In this document: positions 17,969 through 25,949 of the stretch, in pieces
Numbering within the stretch: position 1 is the stretch's first letter
How the letters are laid out: the number at the start of each line of letters is the position of its first letter
NCBI RefSeq assembly: GCF_019336435.1
Contig: NZ_JAHWXQ010000002.1
Location: 930,001 to 994,000, forward strand
Direction: 5' to 3'
From: Pontibacter populi
Lineage (GTDB): Bacteria; Bacteroidota; Bacteroidia; Cytophagales; Hymenobacteraceae
DNA length: 64,000 nucleotides
The notes under the pieces: generated by a model
What the model was told of the DNA's origin: nothing
The model's input: only the letters and a program-made list of their open reading frames with translations
Databases searched by the model: none
Made by a program: the position numbers and the translations under genes

Positions 17969-18445
17969 ATGAAGAGACTATCTATAACTATAACTTTAGC
18001 TATTCTGACTATGAATAGCGTACTTGGACAGAACAGAGCCCTTACCTTTCAGGAAGCAGAAAAGCAGGGCATTCCGTTTCAAAAGCTCGACAGTCTCTAT
18101 AAAAGCGCCGTTCATACTGATTCTGCCCAGGCTGTGTTTAAAACCACAGAACAGCAGGCCAATCTGCAACAGGCTTACGTTAAGCTTTTACAGGATCTGG
18201 GAGCTTTCCTAAGAGAAAACGGTTTTATGTGGGGCAACCAAGTACGCGGTGTTAACAGGATATACCTACAGGCCGATGGCAGCATCGACTATTTTTTATA
18301 CAATTTCCCGGAAGGTCAGGTCGCCCCCGAGAAAGAAAGAGAATTTAAACGCCTTTTAGGCCTATTCATCCAAAATTACAGGTTTGCTGTAGCCGCCCCT
18401 GAGAAGTTTGCCCAGTGCAGCGCCGTCAGGTATTCGGACATATGA
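17969..18445 (+). CDS. Exported protein of unknown function
   Basis: 158 residues, not recognised. N-terminal signal peptide (MKRLSITITLAILTMNSVLG, cleavage before QNRAL). The mature part is mostly helical (AVFKTTEQQANLQQAYVKLLQDLGAFL) followed by a strand-rich segment, INRIYLQADGSIDYFLYNF-like, whose 'DG' turn recalls the TonB-CTD fold but is too short to claim. It is the last gene of the blaI-M56-TonB_C operon, 50 bases after the previous stop, and a strong terminator follows, so it probably serves the same envelope process. Confidence 0.65.
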   Translation: MKRLSITITLAILTMNSVLGQNRALTFQEAEKQGIPFQKLDSLYKSAVHTDSAQAVFKTTEQQANLQQAYVKLLQDLGAFLRENGFMWGNQVRGVNRIYLQADGSIDYFLYNFPEGQVAPEKEREFKRLLGLFIQNYRFAVAAPEKFAQCSAVRYSDI

Positions 18446-18472
18446 TAACGCAGCTAAAACTTAGATGTAACT

Positions 18473-18517
18473 ATAAAAAAAGCCCGCAGCTAAACTATAG
18501 CTGCGGGCTTTTTTTAT
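18473..18517. terminator. Bidirectional terminator, 20-bp perfect stem
   Basis: Perfect 20-bp stem with core GCCCGCAGCTA / TAGCTGCGGGC, A-run on the left and T-run on the right, loop AACTA. It serves the plus-strand operon and the convergent surE gene. Loop plus stem form the AACTATAG motif. Confidence 0.92.
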
Positions 18518-18529
18518 GAAGTACAGTTC

Positions 18530-19306
18530 TTAAATATCCCATTCGTTGTTAAGGGTAGAGATGGCGTGGTAAGCGGTCATGTCGAACTGGCACGGAACTA
18601 TAGAAACGTAGTTGTTCACGATTGCCCATTCGTCAGTATCTTCGCCTTTATCGTGGTTCACAAAACTGCCGGTCATCCAGAAATAACGGCGGTTACGAGG
18701 GTCCAGGCGCTCATCAAATTCTTCCTGCCACTTGGCATGGGCCTGACGGCAAACCTTAACCCCTTTTATAGTTTCATCGCTTTTCTTCGGGAAATTAACA
18801 TTCAGGGCCGTGTTCTCTGGTATCGGGTTTTTAAGCGCCTGCCGGATGATCAGCTCCACAAAAGGTCTTGTATGCGAAAAATCAGCTTCGTGGCCGTAAT
18901 CGCAAAGCGAAAAACCGATAGCTGGTAAGCCTTCTATCGCCGCCTCAATAGCTGCCGACATAGTTCCGGAATACAGGACACTGATGCTGGAGTTAGAACC
19001 GTGGTTAATGCCGCTCACTACCAGGTCTGGCGTGCGGTCTTTTAGCACGTGATATTTGGCCAGTTTCACGCAGTCTGCTGGTGTGCCGGAGCATTCGTAA
19101 GCTTCAATTCCCAGGTCATCGAAAGCAATTGACTTATCGAGGCGCAGCGTGTTGCCTATAGTTATGGCATGTCCCATTCCGGATTGCGGCCCATCCGGAG
19201 CTACAACCACTACATCGGCTATCTGCATGGCAACTTCTACCAGCGTGCGTATGCCCGGTGCAGTAATGCCATCATCGTTCGAAATCAGTATCAGTGGTTT
19301 AGCCAT
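18530..19306 (-). CDS. surE: 5'/3'-nucleotidase SurE
   Basis: 258 residues from the ATG at 19306, where the family-typical start MAKPLILISNDDGITAPGI begins; the frame is open further upstream but that part is not conserved in character. Metal ligands Asp11, Asp12, Ser42 (QSGMGHAIT) and the Asn in VSGINHGSN are present, as is the LYSGTMSAA loop. It is a cytosolic, Mg/Mn-dependent nucleoside monophosphate phosphatase associated with stationary-phase survival. Monocistronic, ending at the shared terminator. Confidence 0.95.
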   Translation of the reverse strand: MAKPLILISNDDGITAPGIRTLVEVAMQIADVVVVAPDGPQSGMGHAITIGNTLRLDKSIAFDDLGIEAYECSGTPADCVKLAKYHVLKDRTPDLVVSGINHGSNSSISVLYSGTMSAAIEAAIEGLPAIGFSLCDYGHEADFSHTRPFVELIIRQALKNPIPENTALNVNFPKKSDETIKGVKVCRQAHAKWQEEFDERLDPRNRRYFWMTGSFVNHDKGEDTDEWAIVNNYVSIVPCQFDMTAYHAISTLNNEWDI

Positions 19307-19426
19307 TTCTATTATTTTTAGTTGAGGTATGATAAAATAAACGAATTTCTTTTTCGTGCTAATATACAACAACCTGTTGCAGTGCATCAAGGTTTAAGAA
19401 TATTTTAGAACCCGAATAAACAAACT

Positions 19427-20044
19427 ATGATTATCAAAAATATATTTTACGCAATACTGCTGGGGGTGGGCATGGCCGCCTGTCTCTCGCAGAACGACCA
19501 GAACGTAGAGGGAGCAACGGCCGGCACTACAGAACAACCCCTTACCGAAGCAACTGGTGAAACGATAACCCCTACTGCAGACCAGCTCCGCATTGCGCCC
19601 GGCAAGGTGGGGTTTATAACTATAGCTGATGATATTGAGCAGATGCGGCAGATTATTCCGGCAGGTTTTGCCATAGCAGATACCATGTTGCAGCAGGAAG
19701 GAACACAAGCTACAGCCTACATTATTCGCCCTGAACATGAGGAAAAAGGCATACTGGTAGAGCAGCAATGTACTACAGGCTGTAAAGTATGGCGCCTTAA
19801 TGTGCAGTCCGGCAAATACCAGACAGCTAAAGGAATAGGTGTTGGCGACACGTATGAAAATGCACAAAAGCAGCACCCTATAAATACCGTTACCCTGGCA
19901 GACGGAGGCCTGGTTGCTGTTGCAAAAGATGGTGGAATGAGCTTTGTGCTGGATACCAGCCAGATACCTGCCAACGACCGTTCGCGGCTTACGCCCGAAA
20001 CCGTGCCGGCTGCTACACGCATTAAAGCAATTCTTATATATTAG
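19427..20044 (+). CDS. Putative lipoprotein of unknown function
   Basis: 205 residues, not recognised. Signal peptide with lipobox GMAAC (Cys19), then a Gln/Thr/Glu-rich linker to about residue 50. The folded part begins RIAPGKVGFITIADDIEQMRQII and contains two Cys (EQQCTTGC) that may form a disulfide or loop. The strand-turn pattern GIGVGDTYENAQKQHP is reminiscent of small periplasmic lipoproteins that track a charge or ion load, but no function should be assigned. It is divergent from surE and 39 bases ahead of the DoxX gene, perhaps co-transcribed. Confidence 0.6.
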   Translation: MIIKNIFYAILLGVGMAACLSQNDQNVEGATAGTTEQPLTEATGETITPTADQLRIAPGKVGFITIADDIEQMRQIIPAGFAIADTMLQQEGTQATAYIIRPEHEEKGILVEQQCTTGCKVWRLNVQSGKYQTAKGIGVGDTYENAQKQHPINTVTLADGGLVAVAKDGGMSFVLDTSQIPANDRSRLTPETVPAATRIKAILIY

Positions 20045-20083
20045 CCACTTGTAATATTTACAGCGAATTAGTATTATTGCTGC

Positions 20084-20524
20084 ATGGCACTACTCCGCTC
20101 CCGCTACAAGTACAAAGATTTTGGACTGCTGATACTGCGACTCGGTATTGGCTGGATGTTTATTTTACATGGCTGGCCAAAGCTGACCGGCGGCTCTGAA
20201 ACATGGGTACAGATCGGGAGTAACATGAAGTTGCTTGGCATTGATTTTATGCCTGTTTTCTGGGGTTTTATGGCTGGGTTTGCCGAAGTAGTGGGTGGTG
20301 CCCTGATAATGCTTGGGTTCTTTTACAGGATCTCCTGCGCCTTACTGGTAGTTACCATGTTTGTAGCAGCCCTGCGCCACATGACCGCTGGCGACGGCTT
20401 TATCGGGTATTCCCACGCATTGGAGGCAGCTATCCTTTTCTTCTCGCTTTTATTTATCGGCCCCGGCAAGTATAGTTTAGATAAAGCTATCTTCCCGAAC
20501 AAAAAGGACCGCCGCTTGTACTAA
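20084..20524 (+). CDS. DoxX family membrane protein
   Basis: 146 residues, four predicted membrane helices (about 13-30, 55-77, 82-100, 110-127). The family signature LLILRLGIGWMFILHGWPKL at the first helix and the GFAEVVGGALIMLGFFYR second helix fit DoxX/YphA-like proteins of the inner membrane. Members are linked to thiol and redox stress or act as quinol oxidase subunits; which applies here is not readable. The gene ends at a terminator. Confidence 0.88.
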   Translation: MALLRSRYKYKDFGLLILRLGIGWMFILHGWPKLTGGSETWVQIGSNMKLLGIDFMPVFWGFMAGFAEVVGGALIMLGFFYRISCALLVVTMFVAALRHMTAGDGFIGYSHALEAAILFFSLLFIGPGKYSLDKAIFPNKKDRRLY

Positions 20525-20537
20525 GCCCTGAACTATA

Positions 20538-20587
20538 AAAAACTCCTGCCACACACGAACTATAGGTTATGTATGGCAGGAGTTTTT
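20538..20587 (+). terminator. Rho-independent terminator after doxX-like gene
   Basis: Stem AAAAACTCCTGCCA / TGGCAGGAGTTTTT (14 bp) around a 22-base loop that contains a full AACTATAGG motif. Confidence 0.85.
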
Positions 20588-20676
20588 GTTTTAAGCCCGT
20601 GCTATAGTTTACTACCTGGATTTCTTACCGGAAATACCTTAAATTACGATCTCAATAATACAAGCTATACCTACCT

Positions 20677-22428
20677 ATGCTAACCACGCTACTTTTAGCC
20701 ACACTGCTAACTACAGGCACACCAGGTAAAACCGACCTGAAAACGCCCTATGAAAAAGGAAACGGCAACGTTACCGCCACCTACGACGAAGCGATAGAAT
20801 GGTACAAAAACTTCGACAAGGCGTACGAGGAAGTGAAGATGGTGCCCTACGGCTACACTGATTCCGGAAGATTGCTGCACTTGGTCATCGTTTCTACTGA
20901 CAAGGATTTTGATCCGGCCTCTATCAAAGAAAAAAACAAACGCGTGCTGCTGATACAGAACGGCATACACCCGGGTGAGCCCGAAGGCATTGACGCGACC
21001 ATGATGCTGGCCCGCGATTACTTGGCAGACAAAAACAAGCGCAAACAGCTGGACAATGTGGTATTAGCCATTATTCCGGTTTATAACATTGGCGGCGCCC
21101 TTAACCGCAACAGCCACACCCGCACCAACCAGAACGGCCCGGAGGTATACGGTTTCAGAGGCAATGCCCGAAACCTGGACCTGAACCGCGACTACATTAA
21201 AACTGATTCCCGCAACGCCAAACTATTTCACCTGATCTTCCGCGACTGGGATCCGGATGTGTTCATGGATAACCATACCTCGAACGGAGCCGATTACCAG
21301 CATGTGATGACCCTGATTGCCACGCAGCACAACAAACTGAACCCGACGCTGGCAAAATACCTCAGCGAGAAAATGGTTCCTACGCTATACGCTGGCATGA
21401 AAAAGGACAAATACCCAATGGTACCTTACATGAACACGGTTGATGAAACCCCGGATAAAGGTATTATCGGTTTTATGGAATCGCCGCGCTACGCAACGGG
21501 TTATACGGCCCTTTACAACACCATTGGTTTTGTGCCGGAAACACACATGCTTAAGCCATTTAACCAACGCGTAGATGCAACCTATAAGCTGATGGAGAAC
21601 ATGATCGAGACGGTGCACCGCGATGCCGATGAGATCGGAAAACTACGCGCCAAAGCCAAACAGGAAACATTGCAGCAACAAAACTTTAACCTGAACTGGC
21701 AACTCGACACAACCAAAGTAGAGCAGATTCCATTTTTAGGTTATGCAGCAAAGTATAAACCGAGCGAAGTCAGCGGGCTGGAGCGCCTGTACTACGACCG
21801 TAAAGCGCCTTACAGCAAGAAAATCAACTATTACAACACCTTTACCCCGACAACTATAGTTGAAAAACCTGTAGCCTACATTATACCTTTTGCCTGGCAC
21901 GAAGTAATTGACCGCCTGAAAACCAACAAGGTAGAAATGCAGCAGCTAACCAAAGACACAACTATAGCTGTAGACACCTATTACATTACCGACTATAAAA
22001 CTGGCCCGCGCGCATACGAAGGCCATTACATACACACAGATGTAAAAGTGGAGAAAAGAACGATGCCGCGGCAGTTCCTGAAAGGCGATTACGTGGTGTA
22101 CCTGAACCAGGAAGCCAACCGTTTCCTGGTAGAAACACTGGAGCCGCAGGCAGCGGATTCGTACTTCGCCTGGAACTTCTTTGATTCGATACTGATGCAG
22201 AAAGAATACTTTTCGAGCTATGTGTTTGAGGACCTGGCTGCTGAGTACCTGCAAAAGGACCCTGCGTTACGCAAAAAACTGGAAGACCGCAGAAAAGCTG
22301 ATCCGGAGTTTGCCAAAAATGCCCGTGCCCAACTGGATTTTGTTTACCGCAACACGCCTCATTACGAGCCAACCCACAATATGTACCCGGTAGGCCGCCT
22401 GATGCAGGACATGAAACTACCACTATAA
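20677..22428 (+). CDS. M14 family zinc carboxypeptidase-like protein
   Basis: 583 residues. A short hydrophobic N-terminus (MLTTLLLATLLTTGTPG) suggests export. Zinc ligands by family are His98 and Glu101 (IHPGEPEG) and His200 (MDNHTSNG); substrate-binding Asn-Arg is in LDLNRDY (about 168-173) and the catalytic Glu is in PETHM (Glu288). About 290 residues follow the catalytic domain, a mixed beta region probably shaping the cleft. It is a predicted periplasmic or surface peptidase acting on peptides or cell-wall stems. Single gene with its own terminator. Confidence 0.9.
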   Translation: MLTTLLLATLLTTGTPGKTDLKTPYEKGNGNVTATYDEAIEWYKNFDKAYEEVKMVPYGYTDSGRLLHLVIVSTDKDFDPASIKEKNKRVLLIQNGIHPGEPEGIDATMMLARDYLADKNKRKQLDNVVLAIIPVYNIGGALNRNSHTRTNQNGPEVYGFRGNARNLDLNRDYIKTDSRNAKLFHLIFRDWDPDVFMDNHTSNGADYQHVMTLIATQHNKLNPTLAKYLSEKMVPTLYAGMKKDKYPMVPYMNTVDETPDKGIIGFMESPRYATGYTALYNTIGFVPETHMLKPFNQRVDATYKLMENMIETVHRDADEIGKLRAKAKQETLQQQNFNLNWQLDTTKVEQIPFLGYAAKYKPSEVSGLERLYYDRKAPYSKKINYYNTFTPTTIVEKPVAYIIPFAWHEVIDRLKTNKVEMQQLTKDTTIAVDTYYITDYKTGPRAYEGHYIHTDVKVEKRTMPRQFLKGDYVVYLNQEANRFLVETLEPQAADSYFAWNFFDSILMQKEYFSSYVFEDLAAEYLQKDPALRKKLEDRRKADPEFAKNARAQLDFVYRNTPHYEPTHNMYPVGRLMQDMKLPL

Positions 22429-22450
22429 ACTATAGCCGATTATACTCTAA

Positions 22451-22480
22451 AAAAATAGCTGCCAGTTGGCAGCTATTTTT
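22451..22480 (+). terminator. Rho-independent terminator after M14 peptidase gene
   Basis: Perfect 14-bp stem AAAAATAGCTGCCA / TGGCAGCTATTTTT with a two-base loop region GT. Confidence 0.9.
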
Positions 22481-22617
22481 CGTTATACCAGCCTGCTGAA
22501 TAAGAAGCATTTACACAAAATCCCACCCCCTTTCTCCAAGCTTCTAAGCCTGCCTAAGCTCCCATTAAAAAATATTTTTCGGAACCAAAATATGGAATAT
22601 CAACGTTCTTACTCTAT

Positions 22618-22639
22618 ATTGCATGTACATACATTAAAT
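22618..22639. promoter_or_regulatory. Candidate operator similar to the pirin palindrome
   Basis: ATTGCATGTAC-ATACATTAAAT: the right arm equals the pirin site exactly and the left arm matches at 8 of 11 positions. It ends 14 bases before the nitroreductase ATG, where a repressor would cover the transcription start. Confidence 0.55.
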
Positions 22640-22653
22640 TTACTTACATATAA

Positions 22654-23286
22654 ATGACACTGATTAATCATTTGAACTGGCGTTATGCAACTAAGCGCAT
22701 GACCGGTGAACAAGTACCGCAGGAGAAGATTGACTATATACTGGAAGCAACCCGTTTGTCTGCTTCGTCTATGGGCTTACAGCCTTACACCGTATTGGTT
22801 GTAGAAGATAAGGAACTGCGCACACAAATACAGAAAGTAGCTTACAACCAGCCTCAGATTGTGGAGGCATCGCACCTGCTGATTTTTGCTGCCTGGGATA
22901 AGGTAACCGAAGCCGATGTAGATGCTTATATGCAGAACATTGCGGAGGTGCGCCAGATACCGGTAGAGTCGCTTGCAGACTTTAAGGGCAGCCTGATGGG
23001 CTCTGTGGTAAACCGTACACAGGAACAGCAGTATGAGTGGGCCGCTCGCCAGACCTATATTGCACTTGGCACTGCCCTGGCTGCTGCAGCCGAGCAGGGA
23101 GTGGATGCAACGCCAATGGAAGGATTTGCCCCGGATGCGCTGGACGAACTGCTGAACCTGAAAGAAAAAGGACTGCGCAGCGTAACGCTAATGCCGATAG
23201 GTTACCGCAACACCGAAGCCGATTTTCTGGCAACTGCCAAAAAAGTACGTCGTGAAAAAGAACAACTTTTTGTGAAGCTGGCCTAA
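22654..23286 (+). CDS. NAD(P)H-dependent nitroreductase family protein
   Basis: 210 residues, FMN-binding nitroreductase fold (NfsB-like). N-terminal FMN-phosphate loop RYATKRMTGEQVP, then LEATRLSASSMGLQPYTVLVV, the catalytic core YEWAARQTYIALGTALAAAAEQGVDATPMEGF, and the C-terminal LKEKGLRSVTLMPIGYRN motif. It reduces nitroaromatics, quinones or similar electrophiles using NAD(P)H. The palindrome in front resembles that of the pirin gene, which suggests both respond to the same electrophile or quinone sensor. Confidence 0.93.
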   Translation: MTLINHLNWRYATKRMTGEQVPQEKIDYILEATRLSASSMGLQPYTVLVVEDKELRTQIQKVAYNQPQIVEASHLLIFAAWDKVTEADVDAYMQNIAEVRQIPVESLADFKGSLMGSVVNRTQEQQYEWAARQTYIALGTALAAAAEQGVDATPMEGFAPDALDELLNLKEKGLRSVTLMPIGYRNTEADFLATAKKVRREKEQLFVKLA

Positions 23287-23312
23287 GTACCAGTTGCTGT
23301 TTTTATAGTTTG

Positions 23313-23338
23313 AAAAGCCACCCGCACAGGTGGCTTTT
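23313..23338 (+). terminator. Rho-independent terminator after nitroreductase gene
   Basis: Stem AAAAGCCACC / GGTGGCTTTT, six-base loop, T-run. A TATAGTT motif immediately precedes it. Confidence 0.88.
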
Positions 23339-23445
23339 TTGCTTTTATCCGCAGCCCGAAACAGTTTATAGTTTGATGTCTCAACAACTATAATATCCTT
23401 CTCTCACTTCCTTCGTTTAATGCCATAATACAATATTCTGACAGC

Positions 23446-23949
23446 ATGAAAAAGCATAACGGAGAACTGGAAATAGATGAAGACCTGGAAATGGATCATC
23501 GCACCTGGACCGTGCAACGGATAAGCTGGGTAGTTCTGCTTCTTATCGTGATAGCTGCCTTGCTTGGTTTTACAGGGCGGGGCGGTGTAAAAGGCATCAA
23601 CAAAACAACAAAAAAAACGGCTTCGCAGACGATGGAGGTGGAATATGACCGCTTTTTACGGGATGAGGTGGAAGGAGAAATGAAGATCAGCCTGCAAAAC
23701 CTTAAAACGACGAGCCCTTCCCTCTTTTTCAGCAAGGAATTCTATGACAAGGTGCGGGTAGAAGAAATTGTGCCGGAACCGGAGCATGTAGAGATCAGTC
23801 AGGATGGTATTACATACACCTTCCGGGCAACAAAACCGGAATTTATAATTCTGTTTTACACCAAACCCCTGCATATTGGTTCGTTACAGGTAGTTGCCAA
23901 AGGCCCCGATAACGAGACCGTTACAATATCACAATTTGTGTACCCTTAA
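23446..23949 (+). CDS. Single-pass membrane protein of unknown function, DUF421 partner
   Basis: 167 residues, not recognised by family. A charged N-terminus (about 1-25, rich in Glu/Asp) precedes one membrane helix (about 27-43, WVVLLLIVIAALLGFTG). The extracytoplasmic part has alternating strands (VEEIVPEPEHVEISQDGITYTF) that look like a small beta-sandwich. Only 15 bases separate it from the DUF421 gene, so the two are very likely one operon and may act as a membrane pair. Confidence 0.7.
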   Translation: MKKHNGELEIDEDLEMDHRTWTVQRISWVVLLLIVIAALLGFTGRGGVKGINKTTKKTASQTMEVEYDRFLRDEVEGEMKISLQNLKTTSPSLFFSKEFYDKVRVEEIVPEPEHVEISQDGITYTFRATKPEFIILFYTKPLHIGSLQVVAKGPDNETVTISQFVYP

Positions 23950-23964
23950 TCACTGATAAAAACG

Positions 23965-24417
23965 ATGGATACGATCATAAAAGGCGCTGTCATTTATGTC
24001 TTTCTGCTACTGATCTTCAGGATCAGTGGAAAGAGAACGATGTACGATGCTACCGTATTTGATTTTGTGTTGTTACTGATCATTGCCGAAACTACGCAGC
24101 AGGCACTTCTGGGCGACGACTTCTCGCTTACCAACGGGTTGCTGCTCATCATGACGCTGATCATACTCGATATTATCATATCGCTCCTGAAGCAAAAGTT
24201 TAATCCGATAGAAAAACTGGTAGACGGAAGCCCGCTGATAATTATGGACAAAGGCCAACTGCTCCGCGACCGCATGCGAAAAGAACGAATAGATGAAGCG
24301 GATATAATGGAGTCTGCAAGGGACCTGCACGGGCTGCAACGCCTGGACCAGATCAAATATGCTATCCTGGAGAAGAATGGAAAAATCACGATCATCCCGC
24401 AGGAAGAAGCCAGCTAA
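23965..24417 (+). CDS. DUF421 (YetF-like) membrane protein
   Basis: 150 residues. Three membrane helices (about 5-18, 32-48, 56-74) are followed by the cytosolic YetF domain with LVDGSPLIIMDKGQLLRDRMRKERI and the closing strand YAILEKNGKITIIPQEE. The signature FRISGKRTM after helix 1 is family-typical. Function is unknown for the family; B. subtilis relatives occur in spore and membrane processes. It ends inside a 28-bp perfect terminator stem. Confidence 0.88.
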   Translation: MDTIIKGAVIYVFLLLIFRISGKRTMYDATVFDFVLLLIIAETTQQALLGDDFSLTNGLLLIMTLIILDIIISLLKQKFNPIEKLVDGSPLIIMDKGQLLRDRMRKERIDEADIMESARDLHGLQRLDQIKYAILEKNGKITIIPQEEAS

Positions 24418-24477
24418 ACTATAGTTACAACTAAAAAGCCACCAGTAACGGTGGCTTTTTAGTTGTAACTATAGTTT
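24416..24477. terminator. Bidirectional terminator with 28-bp perfect stem
   Basis: Arms 24416-24443 and 24450-24477 are perfectly complementary, with a six-base loop AGTAAC. The inner part is AAAAAGCCACC/GGTGGCTTTTT; the outer part adds a full AACTATAGTT palindrome on each side. It overlaps the DUF421 stop codon and ends two bases before the DUF885 stop. Confidence 0.93.
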
Positions 24478-24478
24478 C

Positions 24479-25795
24479 TTATTTCAGCATGGAGGCCGTG
24501 TTCGGGTTTGAGAGTAGTTCGCCGAATAATTCCCATCGCTTTCCAGGGTTATTATCGGTGCCGCCGTTGCGCTCGATGTAGTTACGAACCAGCTGCTGGC
24601 CCAGGTTATAGTTGATCACGTAGCTGCGGTATTTGTCCATAAAGCGGGTGCGCTGCAGGGCTTTATCCGGGGCATACAGGTTATACTTTACCAACATATC
24701 AGTAGCCTGCTCTCTCGTGATTTCTCCGTTCAGGTAAAGGCGGGCCGCTTCGTTTCCGGCAAAGTCCAGCTGTCCGATCATATCAAGTATGGTATAGTAG
24801 CGGTCGGCCTCGGCAGCATTTAAACCTGCCAGCGGGAACAGTACTTCTCTCTCAAACTTTATTCTTTCCTGTGCCGGGAAAGCCACATCGATGCCATAGT
24901 TGGCGCTGCCTTCGGCTATTAAACTTTGCGGCGAAAACAGCGGGTAGATCGAATATTCTTTCCAGCCTTTTTTATCTACCAAGTTCTGCTCTAGCAACAC
25001 GTTAAATACATGGTGGCCCGGGTAACCTTCATGCGCGGCCAGGTCAATGGCACGCTCAATGTAGATCGGGAAATCAGTATTGATCTGGATCAGACTATAG
25101 CCTTTGCCTTTGTAGTAGTTATAGCCCGACCAGGCTTTATCCGTCACAAATTCGAGGGTAAAATTTTCGTTTGCCGGTAACTTATAGTGTGCTTTGGTTC
25201 GGTTGCGGGCTTCGGCAATGGCTGCTTTAAAAACGGTGTCCAGCTTTGCTTTCGGTATCTCGAACCGGGCACGGTACGCATCCCAGCGAGCAGCTATAGT
25301 TCCTTTGCCGGGCAGTTGCTTATCTATGGCTGTAAGTATGGAGTCGAAATGAGAAAGCGCGTAATGCGGAGGTTCGGCATCGTACAACAGTTTAGCTTCC
25401 TCATCGAAACTATAGTTCTTACCCTGCATCATCTCTACTTTGGTAATGGCGGCCAGTATCTGCTTTTTAAACATAGCCAGGCGACGCATTTCGTCGGCAG
25501 CCAGGGTTGTGGTGTCCTGTGCCTGTAGTTGTGCCTGTATGGCTTTGAACTCTGCTAAAAATTCATCGGCAGGCAGGGAGTCTATTGGTTCGCCGGTTGG
25601 TTTCCATACTTCAGGGCCGTAATAGGCATCCACCACATCGCTGTCGTACTGACCTAGTCTGAGCAGTGTCTTCACGTAACGTTCGGCCAATTGGTCCATG
25701 GTCCCTACTTCTTCAGTCTCGGTTTTGGTAGTGGTACAGGCCCAGCAAACGGCAAAGAGTAGTGTAAATAGAAATGCTTTTTTCAGAGTTTGCAT
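24479..25795 (-). CDS. DUF885 family exported protein, putative metallopeptidase
   Basis: 438 residues from the ATG at 25795, chosen because a signal peptide (MQTLKKAFLFTLLFAVCWAC) starts there; a longer upstream frame adds 29 residues without such character. Cys17 or Cys20 may be lipidated, though the lipobox is not canonical. The region ending AAHEGYPGHHVFNVLL is the DUF885 hallmark, with an HE...HH zinc-site-like pattern, followed later by the SLIAEGSANYGID block that carries a distal Glu. A periplasmic lipoprotein, probably a peptidase; substrate unknown. Confidence 0.82.
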   Translation of the reverse strand: MQTLKKAFLFTLLFAVCWACTTTKTETEEVGTMDQLAERYVKTLLRLGQYDSDVVDAYYGPEVWKPTGEPIDSLPADEFLAEFKAIQAQLQAQDTTTLAADEMRRLAMFKKQILAAITKVEMMQGKNYSFDEEAKLLYDAEPPHYALSHFDSILTAIDKQLPGKGTIAARWDAYRARFEIPKAKLDTVFKAAIAEARNRTKAHYKLPANENFTLEFVTDKAWSGYNYYKGKGYSLIQINTDFPIYIERAIDLAAHEGYPGHHVFNVLLEQNLVDKKGWKEYSIYPLFSPQSLIAEGSANYGIDVAFPAQERIKFEREVLFPLAGLNAAEADRYYTILDMIGQLDFAGNEAARLYLNGEITREQATDMLVKYNLYAPDKALQRTRFMDKYRSYVINYNLGQQLVRNYIERNGGTDNNPGKRWELFGELLSNPNTASMLK

Positions 25796-25852
25796 ATTGG
25801 TTGAGTATCGTTCATGGTAGTAAGTTATAGTAGTTTGGGCATGATGAAAAAC

Positions 25853-25884
25853 AAATGCCGGTAAGATAGACTTAACCGGCATTT
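25853..25884 (-). terminator. Rho-independent terminator of phzF-like gene
   Basis: Stem AAATGCCGGT / ACCGGCATTT with a 12-base loop, followed on the minus strand by TTTGTTTTTC. Confidence 0.75.
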
Positions 25885-25949
25885 ATATCTATAAGCGCAA
25901 TAATTTGATCTGCAGAAAAAGAGCCTTACAGAACTATAGCAGGCTGCTC

